64,000 nucleotides of DNA from an uncultured Pelagibacteraceae bacterium (GCA_902599335.1 CACKFA010000001.1:62001-126000), one strand, 5' to 3'. Counted from the stretch's first letter, positions 9,016-19,494 are shown. The notes: generated by a model from the sequence alone, not told the origin. Numbers and translations: made by a program.

Positions 9016-11337
9016 ATGAGCGACTCAATCAGCAGTAAAATTAAAAATAAAATAAGCGAAGACTTATCACCAACTAGAAATATTACTGGTTTTCATTTAA
9101 AAATTGTTTCAGCAATAGCAATTATTTGGTCATTATTTCAACTTTGGTACGCTTCACCATTTCCATTTATGTTTAATTTTGGAATGTTTAAGGGATTACC
9201 AGCAAGAGCAATTCATTTAGGTTTTGCTTTAACTTTAGCCTTTTTAATTTACCCGATCTCAAAGGGTAAAAAAATTTCGTTTTTTGATGTTTTGATCAGT
9301 TTTATCGGAGCGATATCGTGCCTTTATATTTATTTTTTTTATGATCAGTTGGTTGAGAGAGGGGGTGTTCTTTTAAATCTGAAGATATCAGAAACATTAA
9401 ATTTTCCATTAGAATTGATTTTAGGAGGATGTGGAATTTTAATTCTTTTAGAGGCTACCAGAAGAGCAATTGGTTTACCTTTGGTAATTATAGCTAGTTG
9501 TTTTTTGTTATTTTCATATTTTGGAAGGTATGCGCCTGAAATAATTTCTCATGGTGGTTTGTCTTTAAATAGACTTGTAGGCTTCCAGTGGCTTGATCAA
9601 GAAGCAATTTTTGGAATTCCAATTGGGGTATCAGTAGATTTTATTTTCCTATTTGTTTTATTTGGCGCTTTGCTTGAAACTGCTGGTGGTGGAAAATATT
9701 TTTTAGATCTTGCTTTTGCAATGGTTGGAAAAATGAGAGGAGGACCTGCAAAGGCAGCAATATTAGGCTCAGGTATGACTGGATTAATTTCGGGATCTTC
9801 AATTGCAAACACAGTTACTACTGGAACTTTTACAATTCCAATTATGAAAAAAACTGGTTTTTCAAAAGAAAAAGCTGGTGCTATCGAGGTTTCCTCATCA
9901 GTCAATGGTCAGATCATGCCACCTGTCATGGGCGCGGCTGCATTCGTAATGGCAAGTTTTATTGGTGTAACTTACTTTGAAATAGTTAAACATGCTTTCT
10001 TACCAGCAATTATTTCTTACATAGCATTATTTTATATTTCACATTTAGAAGCTTTAAAATTAAATCTCAAAGGAATGGATGATGCAGATGTTCCTCATTT
10101 AAAAAAAACTTTTTTATCTGGTATACATTTTTTAATACCAATTTTTGTTTTAATTTATACTTTGGTTTATTTAAGATTTACTGCCTCATATTCAATTTTT
10201 TATGCAACCATTACTTTGGTTTTAGTCAATTTAATAAATTTGTTAATTAAAAATGAAATTAAAAAAGATGCTCTTAAAGAATGGTTTAATCAAACAATAG
10301 TTGGTTTTGAAAAAGGCGCTTTAAATATGGTTGCTGTTGGTATAGCGATTGCAACTGCAGGAATTATTGTTGGTGCAGTTGGATCTACAGGCTTAAGTAC
10401 TAATTTAATAATAGTTATAGAATCTATAGCCAAGGATAATGTTACTATTTTATTGTTTTTAACAATCATTCTATGTTTGCTTTTAGGAATGGGTTTGCCA
10501 ACAACGGCAAATTATGTTGTTGTTGCTTCTTTAATGGCGACTGTGTTGGTGGATGTTGGGAATGCCTCAGGTTTTATTTTTCCGTTAATTGCAGTTCATT
10601 TATTTGTCTTTTATTTTGGCTTAATGGCTGATGTAACGCCACCAGTGGGACTTGCCTCTTATGCAGCTGCAGGAATATCTGGTGGAGATCCCTTAAGAAC
10701 AGGGGTGCAAGCTTTTTGGTATAGTTTAAGAACAGGAATTTTGCCGATTGTATTTTTATTTAACCATGAACTTTTACTTATTGGTATTGAAAATATTTGG
10801 CATGGATTGATTGTAATTATAACTTCTTTAATTGGGATTTTAGTATTTACCTCAGCCACTCAAGGATGGTTTATAAATAAACTTAAATGGTATGAAATAA
10901 TTATTTTCTTAGTAATTTCTATTTCCTTGTTATCACCTGACTTTGTTTTAAACAAATTTTATCCAAAATATAATTATGAGGAAATTACTAAAATTAATTC
11001 AATGAAATTAGACTCAACAAAAGAAATTCAAATTAAAATAACAAGGCCTAGTTTATACGGAGAAAGATATAAGTTGTTTGTGATATCAAAAAATACTTTT
11101 GAGGATAAATTTACTTTAGAGGACTATGGAATTACATTAATGAAACAAGATGACAAAATTATTGTTGATAATTTGAAATGGAATGGAGAAGCAAAAAAAA
11201 GTGGTTTTGAAATGGGAGACTATATAAGTGAATTTAAAATTGAAAATTCAGATAGACCACCCAAAAATACCGTTTATCCTATAGCAATATTATTGTTAGT
11301 AGTATTTGGATACTTTAACTTAAAAAGAAAAGAGTAA
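9016..11337 (+). CDS. TRAP transporter fused 4TM/12TM permease
   Basis: Multi-TM; GSGMTGLISGSSIANTVTTGTFTIPIMKKTGF, MGLPTTANYVVVASL, ADVTPPVGLASYAAAGISGGDPLRTG; soluble C-terminal extension. Confidence 0.93.
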   Translation: MSDSISSKIKNKISEDLSPTRNITGFHLKIVSAIAIIWSLFQLWYASPFPFMFNFGMFKGLPARAIHLGFALTLAFLIYPISKGKKISFFDVLISFIGAISCLYIYFFYDQLVERGGVLLNLKISETLNFPLELILGGCGILILLEATRRAIGLPLVIIASCFLLFSYFGRYAPEIISHGGLSLNRLVGFQWLDQEAIFGIPIGVSVDFIFLFVLFGALLETAGGGKYFLDLAFAMVGKMRGGPAKAAILGSGMTGLISGSSIANTVTTGTFTIPIMKKTGFSKEKAGAIEVSSSVNGQIMPPVMGAAAFVMASFIGVTYFEIVKHAFLPAIISYIALFYISHLEALKLNLKGMDDADVPHLKKTFLSGIHFLIPIFVLIYTLVYLRFTASYSIFYATITLVLVNLINLLIKNEIKKDALKEWFNQTIVGFEKGALNMVAVGIAIATAGIIVGAVGSTGLSTNLIIVIESIAKDNVTILLFLTIILCLLLGMGLPTTANYVVVASLMATVLVDVGNASGFIFPLIAVHLFVFYFGLMADVTPPVGLASYAAAGISGGDPLRTGVQAFWYSLRTGILPIVFLFNHELLLIGIENIWHGLIVIITSLIGILVFTSATQGWFINKLKWYEIIIFLVISISLLSPDFVLNKFYPKYNYEEITKINSMKLDSTKEIQIKITRPSLYGERYKLFVISKNTFEDKFTLEDYGITLMKQDDKIIVDNLKWNGEAKKSGFEMGDYISEFKIENSDRPPKNTVYPIAILLLVVFGYFNLKRKE

Positions 11338-11339
11338 AA

Positions 11340-11765
11340 TTACCCACCTGGACCTAAATTAGAAGGCTTTATTTTAATAATTTTCCATACTCCAGAGGCA
11401 GAGGTAATTATTTTATCATTACACTTTAACTCACAAAATAAAAACACAAGAGTATTTGTTTTTTTTAAAATTTTTGTATGTCCAATAATTTCATCTCCAA
11501 CTTTTGAAGCGCCTATAAATTTTATATCTAAAGAGATAGTTACACATGGAGCATTTCCTGCAGCTCTATGTGCGGCTGTTCCTGCTCCTGCATCTATTAA
11601 AGCAGATAAATAACCCCCATGAGTTATTCCAGCAGCATTTAAATGATTTTCATTAATTATAGATTTAAATTCATATTCATTTTCTGAAATAGCTCTAAAT
11701 AAAACACCCCCATTGTGTTTCATAAATCCAGGTTTAATACTTATTTGCTCAAATTTACTGCTCAT
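11340..11765 (-). CDS. PaaI-type hotdog thioesterase
   Basis: NHLNAAGITHGGYLSALIDAGAGTAAHRAAG. Confidence 0.85.
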   Translation of the reverse strand: MSSKFEQISIKPGFMKHNGGVLFRAISENEYEFKSIINENHLNAAGITHGGYLSALIDAGAGTAAHRAAGNAPCVTISLDIKFIGASKVGDEIIGHTKILKKTNTLVFLFCELKCNDKIITSASGVWKIIKIKPSNLGPGG

Positions 11766-11771
11766 AATTTT

Positions 11772-11870
11772 TTATAATACAAAAGTTAAAATTAATAAAA
11801 TAATTAAAATAATTATAAAAAAATAAATTACTGATTTTTGCAAAGATGCATTCAAAAGCCAATTAAACAT
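11772..11870 (-). CDS. Candidate 32-aa single-TM peptide (MFNWLLNASLQKSVIYFFIIILIILLILTFVL)
   Basis: Short ORF with AGGAAAAAAA upstream on the minus strand, just upstream of the thioesterase. Confidence 0.35.
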   Translation of the reverse strand: MFNWLLNASLQKSVIYFFIIILIILLILTFVL

Positions 11871-11883
11871 TTTTTTTCCTTTT

Positions 11884-11960
11884 TGGTGGACCGCCCAGAA
11901 CTCGAATCTGGAATCTCCCGGTTCGTAGCCGAGCGCCTTATCCAATTTGGCCAGCGGTCC
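11884..11960 (-). tRNA. tRNA-Arg(ACG)
   Basis: Minus strand GGACCGC…CTCGG-CTACGAA-CCGGG…CCAGA-TTCGAGT-TCTGG…GCGGTCC-ACCA. Confidence 0.94.
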
Positions 11961-12033
11961 TTTTTAATAATATATCCCATATATCAAAGTTTTTGATGTA
12001 ATTTAACTTATAAAATATTATGTTAATTACTTT

Positions 12034-13221
12034 ATGAGCAAAAATTCTAGCGATGTTGTTATTACTTCAGCATTAAGAACTCCAATTGGAAGATACAAAG
12101 GATCGTTAAAAAATCTTAGCGCATCAAAATTAGGATCAATAGCAATTAAAGAGGTAATTTATAAATCAAAATTAGATTTAGAGGAGATTGATGAAGTAAT
12201 TATGGGGCACGTTTTAACTTCTGGACTTGGTCAAAATCCTGCTAGACAAGCTTCAATTGGTGCCGGAGTACCAGTTTCAAAACCTGCTCACATTGTTAAT
12301 CAGGTTTGTGGATCTGGATTAAGATCTGTTGTATCGGGATATCAATCAATAAGTTTAGGAGAAAACCAAATTGTAATTGCAGGTGGTCAAGAAAATATGT
12401 CTAGAGCAACTCATGCAATTTATTATAGAGAAGAAAAAAAATTTTCTGAAAATAAATTAGTAGATACAATGATAAAAGATGGTCTGCTAGATTCATTTAA
12501 TGATTATCATATGGGTGTCACAGCTGAGAATGTTGCTGAAAAATATAAAATTTCAAGAGATGAACAAGATAATTTTTCTTTAAATTCTCAGAAAAAAACA
12601 GAAAACGCATATAGTGAAAATAAATTTCAGGATGAGCTGATTAAATTACAAATTGAAGATGGTGATAAAAAATTTATTTTTGAAAAAGATGAACATCCTA
12701 GAGAAAATTTAAGTATAGATGATTTAAAAAATTTAAAAACAGTATTCAAAGAAAATGGGACTGTAACACCTGGAAATTCCTCAGGTATAAATGATGGTGC
12801 TGCGGCCTTAGTTTTAATGTCTAGAGAACAAGCAGAAAAAAAATCATTAGAGCCATTGGTTAAAATTGTATCTTGGGCTACTTGTGGAGTTGAGCCTTCA
12901 TTAATGGGACTAGGACCCATACCTTCAATTCAAGAAGCATTATCTAAAGCAAATTGGAAAATAGATGAAGTGGATTTATTTGAAATTAATGAGGCTTTTG
13001 CAGCACAAAGTATTGCGGTAATTAAAGAATTACAAATCCCTGAACAAAAAGTTAATGTTAATGGAGGAGCAATCGCTTTAGGTCATCCGATTGGAGCTTC
13101 TGGGTCAAGAATTTTGGTTACACTTGTCCATGAAATGATCAAGCAAGATAAAAAAAAAGGTTGTGCGGCACTCTGTATTGGTGGTGGTATGGGGATAGCT
13201 ATGTGTATTGAGAGAAGCTAA
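12034..13221 (+). CDS. Acetyl-CoA acetyltransferase (thiolase)
   Basis: TSALRTPIGRYKGSL, NQVCGSGLRSV, NVNGGAIALGHPIGASGSRI, CIGGGMGIAMCIE. Confidence 0.96.
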   Translation: MSKNSSDVVITSALRTPIGRYKGSLKNLSASKLGSIAIKEVIYKSKLDLEEIDEVIMGHVLTSGLGQNPARQASIGAGVPVSKPAHIVNQVCGSGLRSVVSGYQSISLGENQIVIAGGQENMSRATHAIYYREEKKFSENKLVDTMIKDGLLDSFNDYHMGVTAENVAEKYKISRDEQDNFSLNSQKKTENAYSENKFQDELIKLQIEDGDKKFIFEKDEHPRENLSIDDLKNLKTVFKENGTVTPGNSSGINDGAAALVLMSREQAEKKSLEPLVKIVSWATCGVEPSLMGLGPIPSIQEALSKANWKIDEVDLFEINEAFAAQSIAVIKELQIPEQKVNVNGGAIALGHPIGASGSRILVTLVHEMIKQDKKKGCAALCIGGGMGIAMCIERS

Positions 13222-13296
13222 AAAGCTTAAAATTCATTTATTTTTTTATTTTTTATACAATAAAATTACAAGATTAACGAAAAAATCTTATTAATG

Positions 13297-13305
13297 TGTT
13301 AAAAT
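13297..13305 (+). promoter_or_regulatory. Candidate extended -10 (TGTTAAAAT) upstream of aceE
   Basis: TG-n-TAAAAT about 45 bp before the ATG. Confidence 0.35.
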
Positions 13306-13349
13306 AAAATCCAATAATGTTTTTTTGGGTATATAAAACATTTTAAAAA

Positions 13350-16300
13350 ATGAGCGAAAAATTACTTGTTCCTGACATTGGTGATTTTGAAAATGTTGAG
13401 GTTATAGAGATACTTGTAAAACCTGGTGATCAAATTAAAGAAAATGATCCACTAGTCACAATTGAAAGTGATAAATCAAGCGTTGAAATTCCTTCTACAG
13501 TGGCTGGGACAGTAGATAGTTTAGCAGTTAAAGTTGGTGATAAAGTTTCTAAAGGAGATTTGTTGCTTAATCTTAAATCATCATCAAAAACATCATCAGA
13601 AAGCACTCTTCCAAAAGATACAGAAAATATAATTAAACAAGCTGAAGAAGCAATGGCTGAAAAAAAAGAGGAAGAAAAAATTATATCTGAACCAATAATT
13701 GAGAAAAAACAATCTACAATACAAGTAGTTAATGGGACTGATATTGATCCGCTTGAAACTCAAGATTGGTTGGAGTCTTTATCAGCAGTTATTTCAAAAG
13801 ATGGAAATCAAAGAGCTCATTTTTTGATTAAAGAACTAATTAACAAAGCTTATCGAGAAGGAGCGAATATTCCTTATACTCAAAATACACCTTACATTAA
13901 TACAATACCCCCAGAGGCTGAAGTAAAGTCTAGTGGTGATCAAAATATTGAAAGAAGAATTAGATCGTTAATTAGATGGAATGCAGCAGCAATGGTAGTT
14001 CGAGCAAATAAAAAACACCCTGAACTTGGTGGACACATTGGTACATTTGCATCTGCTGCAACATTATACGATGTTGGCATGAACCATTTTTGGAGAGCAA
14101 AAAATAATAAATTTGGTGGAGATTTAATTTATTTCCAAGGGCATAGTGCTCCAGGAATGTATGCAAGAGCCTTCTTAGAAGGTAGATTAAATGAGAAACA
14201 ATTAGATAGTTTTAGACAAGAGGTAAAGCCTGGAGGTCTATCGTCATATCCACACCCATGGTTAATGCCAAAATTTTGGCAGTTCCCCACAGTATCGATG
14301 GGGTTAGGCCCCATGCTTGCTATATATCAAGCCAGATACATGAAATATTTAATCAATAGAGGTTTGATTAAAGATGAAGGAAGAAAAGTGTGGGCCTTTT
14401 TAGGTGATGGAGAAATGGATGAGCCAGAGTCGATGGGAGCAATTGGGCTGGCTGCAAGAGAGAATTTAGATAATTTAATTTTTGTAGTTAATTGCAATCT
14501 TCAAAGATTGGACGGTCCAGTTAGAGGTAATGGAAAAATTATTCAAGAACTTGAAGGAAGTTTTAGAGGATCTGGGTGGAATGTAATAAAGGTAATTTGG
14601 GGATCGTATTGGGACTCATTACTTGCTAATGATAAAACTGGTCAATTAGTAAAAATTATGAATGAAACCGTAGATGGTGAGTATCAAGCAATGAAAGCAA
14701 GAGATGGTGCTTATGTAAGAGAAAAGTTTTTTGGAAAATCCCCTGAAACATTAGAATTAGTTTCAAGCATGTCTGATAAAGATATATGGCGGCTAAACAG
14801 AGGTGGACATGATCCTCATAAAGTTTTTGCAGCATATGATAAGGCAACTAAAAATAAAGGAAGCCCAACAGTAATTATTGCTAAAACTATTAAAGGTTAT
14901 GGAATGGGAAAATCCGGTGAAAGTGTAAATACTACTCATCAAACTAAAAAATTAGATGTTGATGACTTGATGTATTATAGAGATCGATTTGATGTTCCTT
15001 TAACAGATGAACAGGTAAGAAATATTGAATATTTTAAGCCTGATGAAAAATCACCCGAAATAAAATATCTTAAAGAAAGAAGAATTAAATTAGGTGGATT
15101 TTTACCTGAGCGATCTACTTTTGCAAAATCAATAAAAGCACCAACTAAAGATATTTTTGATTTTATGAAAGTATCGACTGGTGAAAAAGAAATGTCCACT
15201 ACAATGGCACTTGTGAGAATGCTAACTAATTTATTAAGAGATAAAAATATATCTCCTAGATTAGTTCCAATTATTCCTGATGAAGCCAGAACTTTTGGAA
15301 TGGAAGGTTTTTTTCAAAAAATTGGAATTTATGCACATGAGGGACAAAAATATGAACCTGAAGATGCTGCTCAATTAAGTTCTTATAGAGAAGATAAAAG
15401 TGGTCAAGTTTTAGAAGAAGGTATCAATGAGGCAGGTGCTATGTCTTCATGGATTGCTGCTGCCACTGCATATACTAATCATGATATCGAAATGATCCCA
15501 ATTTATATTTTTTATTCAATGTTTGGTTTCCAAAGAATAGGAGATCTAGCTTGGGCAGCCGGGGATAGTCAGGCTAGAGGATTTTTGGTAGGTGCAACAG
15601 CTGGAAGAACAACATTAGCTGGAGAAGGCTTACAACACCAGGATGGACATAGTCATTTAATTGCATCAACTATTCCAAATTGTGTAACTTATGATCCTAC
15701 ATTTCACTATGAGTTAGCTGTAATTTTTCGAGAAGGTCTAAGAAGAATGCATGAGAAAAATGAGAATGTTTTTTATTATATTACAACAATGAATGAAAAT
15801 TACACACATCCAGAAATGCCGAAAGATAAAAATTGTGAGGAAGGCATTTTAAAGGGTATGTATAAAATAAAAGAATTTAACAAATACAAAAAAACTAAAA
15901 TCCAACTTTTAGGATCAGGAACAATCTTAAGGGAAATGATGTCTGCTGCAGAGATTTTGCAAAATGATTATCAAATTGATAGCGAGATATGGAGTGTAAC
16001 AAGTTTTAATGAATTAAGAAAAGATGGAATGGAGGTAGAAAGATTTAATCTTTTGAATCCTGATAAAGAACCTAAAAAATCTTATGTTGAGCAATGCCTG
16101 GGCCAAACAGAGGGCCCAATTATGGCTGCATCTGATTATATGAGAATGAATTCAGATCAAATCAGACCTTATACTAATAAAAGCTTTTATTCATTAGGAG
16201 CAGATGGTTTTGGAAGAAGTGATACAAGAAAAAATTTAAGAAAATTTTTTGAGGTAGATAAAGAACATTTGGTTGCTTATGGTTTAAGTATTTTAGCAAA

Positions 16301-16388
16301 AGAACAGCTTATAACTTCTAAATATGCAAAAGATGCAATGAAGAAGTATAATATTGATACTAACAAACCAATGCCAACAAAATTATAA
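13350..16388 (+). CDS. aceE: Pyruvate dehydrogenase E1, homodimeric AceE type, with N-terminal lipoyl domain
   Basis: Residues 1-80 are a lipoyl domain (VTIESDKSSVEIPS); the remainder is AceE-like (DPLETQDWLESL, GHSAPGMYARAFLEGRL, GDGEMDEPES). Confidence 0.95.
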   Translation: MSEKLLVPDIGDFENVEVIEILVKPGDQIKENDPLVTIESDKSSVEIPSTVAGTVDSLAVKVGDKVSKGDLLLNLKSSSKTSSESTLPKDTENIIKQAEEAMAEKKEEEKIISEPIIEKKQSTIQVVNGTDIDPLETQDWLESLSAVISKDGNQRAHFLIKELINKAYREGANIPYTQNTPYINTIPPEAEVKSSGDQNIERRIRSLIRWNAAAMVVRANKKHPELGGHIGTFASAATLYDVGMNHFWRAKNNKFGGDLIYFQGHSAPGMYARAFLEGRLNEKQLDSFRQEVKPGGLSSYPHPWLMPKFWQFPTVSMGLGPMLAIYQARYMKYLINRGLIKDEGRKVWAFLGDGEMDEPESMGAIGLAARENLDNLIFVVNCNLQRLDGPVRGNGKIIQELEGSFRGSGWNVIKVIWGSYWDSLLANDKTGQLVKIMNETVDGEYQAMKARDGAYVREKFFGKSPETLELVSSMSDKDIWRLNRGGHDPHKVFAAYDKATKNKGSPTVIIAKTIKGYGMGKSGESVNTTHQTKKLDVDDLMYYRDRFDVPLTDEQVRNIEYFKPDEKSPEIKYLKERRIKLGGFLPERSTFAKSIKAPTKDIFDFMKVSTGEKEMSTTMALVRMLTNLLRDKNISPRLVPIIPDEARTFGMEGFFQKIGIYAHEGQKYEPEDAAQLSSYREDKSGQVLEEGINEAGAMSSWIAAATAYTNHDIEMIPIYIFYSMFGFQRIGDLAWAAGDSQARGFLVGATAGRTTLAGEGLQHQDGHSHLIASTIPNCVTYDPTFHYELAVIFREGLRRMHEKNENVFYYITTMNENYTHPEMPKDKNCEEGILKGMYKIKEFNKYKKTKIQLLGSGTILREMMSAAEILQNDYQIDSEIWSVTSFNELRKDGMEVERFNLLNPDKEPKKSYVEQCLGQTEGPIMAASDYMRMNSDQIRPYTNKSFYSLGADGFGRSDTRKNLRKFFEVDKEHLVAYGLSILAKEQLITSKYAKDAMKKYNIDTNKPMPTKL

Positions 16389-17650
16389 TGTCAGAAACTG
16401 AGATTAAAGTACCTAATATTGGAGATTTTAAAGATGTTGAGGTTATTGAGGTATTAGTTACAGAAGGTCAATCAATTAAAAAAAATGATGCTCTAATAAC
16501 AATCGAAAGTGATAAATCTAGTGTAGAAATACCATCAAATTTAGAAGGTAAAATTAAAAATTTAAAAATAAAAGTAGGAGACAAAGTTTCTGAGGGCGAC
16601 TTAATTTTAACTATAGAAAGTGATTTAAAAGTTAAAAAGCAAGAGGTTAAAGAAAAACCAGAAATTGAAAAAGAGTCAAAAAATATTGAGGTAATAAAAC
16701 CTGAAATCCAAGAAAAAACATTTTCTAAAAATAATTTTTCAGACATTTCATCTGCAAGTCCAAAAGCTAGAAAATTTGCTAGAGAACTTGGTGTAGATAT
16801 TAATCAAGTAGCGGGAAGTCAGAAAGATGGCAGAGTTGTTGAAGATGATATTAAAAAATTTGTTTCATCTAATTCAAAAAACAACGTTGTAGTAAAAGAT
16901 AGTAAACCAGATAAAATTAAAAACGAATTTGAACATTCTGATTTTGGTGAAATAGAAATTAAAGACATACCAAGAGTAAAAAAATTATCATCAAAATATC
17001 TTACAAATTCATGGACAACAATTCCTCATGTTACAAATCACGATGAAGCCGACATAACAGAGATGGAAAGTTTTAGAAGTTCCTTAACCGATATGTATAC
17101 TGGAGAAAAAATTAAAATTACACCTCTAGCATTTATAATAAAGGCTTTAGTTGCATCTCTAAAGAAATTTCCTAGCTTTAATTCCTCTATTGACGAAATT
17201 GAGACTGGAAAAATGACTTTAAAAAAATATTACCATATTGGGATAGCAGTTGATACGCCAAATGGATTGATGGTTCCAAAAATAAGAAATGCAAATAACA
17301 AAAAAATTTCTCTGATAAGTAAAGAGTTAAAAGAGGTAAGTGAACTTTGTAGAAATTTAAAAATTGATAAAAAAGAATTGTTTGGTGGCTCGATGACAAT
17401 TACGAGTTTAGGTGGTATAGGAGGTTCTTTTTTTACACCTATAATTAATTATCCTGAAGTTGCTATATTAGGAGTAGGAAGATCAGAAAAAAAACAAATT
17501 TTTATGAATGGTAAGTTTCAAACCAGGATTATGCTCCCAATTTCTTTATCTTATGATCACAGAATTATTGATGGTGCAGAAGCAGCTAGGTTTAATAATG
17601 ATCTAAAAGAAAACTTAGGCAAAAATTTTGCTTATAAACTAGCTGTCTAA
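16388..17650 (+). CDS. aceF: Pyruvate dehydrogenase E2, dihydrolipoyl acetyltransferase
   Basis: Lipoyl domain ITIESDKSSVEIPS, E3-binding ASPKARKFARELGVD, catalytic SYDHRIIDGAEAARF; TAATG overlap with aceE. Confidence 0.95.
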   Translation: MSETEIKVPNIGDFKDVEVIEVLVTEGQSIKKNDALITIESDKSSVEIPSNLEGKIKNLKIKVGDKVSEGDLILTIESDLKVKKQEVKEKPEIEKESKNIEVIKPEIQEKTFSKNNFSDISSASPKARKFARELGVDINQVAGSQKDGRVVEDDIKKFVSSNSKNNVVVKDSKPDKIKNEFEHSDFGEIEIKDIPRVKKLSSKYLTNSWTTIPHVTNHDEADITEMESFRSSLTDMYTGEKIKITPLAFIIKALVASLKKFPSFNSSIDEIETGKMTLKKYYHIGIAVDTPNGLMVPKIRNANNKKISLISKELKEVSELCRNLKIDKKELFGGSMTITSLGGIGGSFFTPIINYPEVAILGVGRSEKKQIFMNGKFQTRIMLPISLSYDHRIIDGAEAARFNNDLKENLGKNFAYKLAV

Positions 17651-17656
17651 TTAAAA

Positions 17657-18550
17657 ATGAGTAAATCCATATCATTATTTAGTGCCTTATTGTGCACTTT
17701 CATTTGGGGAACAACTTTTATTGCCCAAGACACAGGCATGGATAATATTGGCCCTTTTACATTTAATGCTGTGAGGTTTTTTGTTGGTTTTTTAGCCATA
17801 ACTCCGCTTTTGATTTTGTTTGAATTAAAAAATTTTAAATCAGAATTTAAATTAGATAAAAAAACTTTCATAATTTATTCATTGTTAATTGGAATTTCTT
17901 TATTTTTAGGCTCTGCACTTCAACAAGTTGCTTTGCTTTATACAGATGTTGCAAATGCTGCTTTTTTTACAATTTTTTATGTGCCAATGGTACCGATTAT
18001 CATTTTTTTGTTTGGTAAAAAATCAATGCATTGGAGTGTATGGCCTTCTGTAATTCTATGTTTAATTGGAGGATATTTATTAACAAATTTTCATGATGCA
18101 ACAGTAAGATTAGGAGATACTTTAGTTGTTCTAGGAGCTTTATTTTGGAGCACTCATATTATTTTTACTGGGATCATTATAACTAAATACAATCTTCCAC
18201 TTACCTTAGGAGCTGCACAGACTTTAATTGTGGCTATTTTTTCATTTATAATTGGAATTATTTATGAAGAATTTATTTTAAGTAATATTTTAATGGAAAT
18301 TTATTCAATTTTATATGCAGGTATATTATCTGGCGGATTTGCATTTGTTCTACAAATTTATGCACAAAGAAATATTACACCTGCACCAGCAGCTATTATA
18401 TTTTCACTTGAAGGTGTATTTGCGACTATAGCTGCTTGGTTTATTTTAAATCAAATTCTAGATGTTAATAATTTACTTGGATGCTTTTTTATTCTATGCG
18501 GAGTTCTTTTATCTCAATTACTGCCTTTAATTAAAAAGAAATATACTTAA
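17657..18550 (+). CDS. EamA/DMT-family transporter
   Basis: About 10 TM; LLCTFIWGTTFIAQ, PAPAAIIFSLEGVFATIAAW. Confidence 0.9.
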   Translation: MSKSISLFSALLCTFIWGTTFIAQDTGMDNIGPFTFNAVRFFVGFLAITPLLILFELKNFKSEFKLDKKTFIIYSLLIGISLFLGSALQQVALLYTDVANAAFFTIFYVPMVPIIIFLFGKKSMHWSVWPSVILCLIGGYLLTNFHDATVRLGDTLVVLGALFWSTHIIFTGIIITKYNLPLTLGAAQTLIVAIFSFIIGIIYEEFILSNILMEIYSILYAGILSGGFAFVLQIYAQRNITPAPAAIIFSLEGVFATIAAWFILNQILDVNNLLGCFFILCGVLLSQLLPLIKKKYT

Positions 18551-19311
18551 TAAACTAAACTAAATAAAATCAAAGCAATTATTATTCTATAAATTACAAA
18601 CGCATTCATTGAAAATTTATTTATATAAATTAAAAAGAATTTAACTGTTAGGAAAGAAAAAATAAAAGAAGATATAATTGCGATAACAACTAAGTAATTA
18701 AACTGAATTGATTGTTCAAAAACATCTTTTAAACTTAAGACACTAGCTCCAGCTAATGCTGGGATTGAAAGTAAAAAAGATATCTTACTTGAATCTACTC
18801 TATTAAATTTTAAAATTCTCGCAGCTGTTATAGTAATTCCTGCCCTACTCACTCCGGGTACAAGAGAGAAAATTTGGAAAACACCTATAAATATTATTGA
18901 CTGAAAATTTAAATTTGAGGAAATTTTTTTATCAAATCGATTTTTGTCTGAGATGTATAAAATAATTGCGAATATTAAAGTAGTCCAAGCAATGACTTCT
19001 AAATTTCTTAACTGATAAATTAAATTTGTACTATAAAGTATGTATCCAACAATTATTAATGGAATAGATCCTAATACAATTAAATTTAAAATTCTTTTAT
19101 TTTTTCTGATATCAAACAATTCATCTTTAAAAAAATAAATTATAGCTATTAGTGAACCTAGATGGAGGCTGATATCAATAAGCAAAGAACTAGATTTAAA
19201 TTCATATAAAGTAGAAACCAAAATTAAATGAGCAGAAGAACTAATAGGAAGAAATTCAGATATTCCTTGAATTGCGGAGAGAATTAAAACTTCTATAATA
19301 TTTTGAAACAT
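18547..19311 (-). CDS. uppP: Undecaprenyl-diphosphatase
   Basis: QGISEFLPISSSAHLIL and LVPGVSRAGITITAARIL. Confidence 0.95.
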   Translation of the reverse strand: MFQNIIEVLILSAIQGISEFLPISSSAHLILVSTLYEFKSSSLLIDISLHLGSLIAIIYFFKDELFDIRKNKRILNLIVLGSIPLIIVGYILYSTNLIYQLRNLEVIAWTTLIFAIILYISDKNRFDKKISSNLNFQSIIFIGVFQIFSLVPGVSRAGITITAARILKFNRVDSSKISFLLSIPALAGASVLSLKDVFEQSIQFNYLVVIAIISSFIFSFLTVKFFLIYINKFSMNAFVIYRIIIALILFSLVY

Positions 19312-19418
19312 TGTTTCTTCGTAACTTATAAAGTATTTATTTAAAACAATTCGATTTAAGCATAATAGCTATGCAATAATTAAAAACGTGTTAATTGGCG
19401 GTAATAATTTAAAAATTA

Positions 19419-19437
19419 AGGTCAATATATATGACCT
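19419..19437. promoter_or_regulatory. Candidate operator AGGTCA-N7-TGACCT upstream of gltD
   Basis: Perfect 6-bp inverted repeat in the intergenic region between divergent uppP and gltD. Confidence 0.45.
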
Positions 19438-19494
19438 ATTTTATGCTTTATATACATAAATCAGGGTATATTTTGCCAAAACTTAAATAATATT

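Noticed and set aside
9597-9905. 102-aa ORF antisense to the TRAP permease
   Set aside because: Fully antisense to a conserved permease region; no motif or RBS support.
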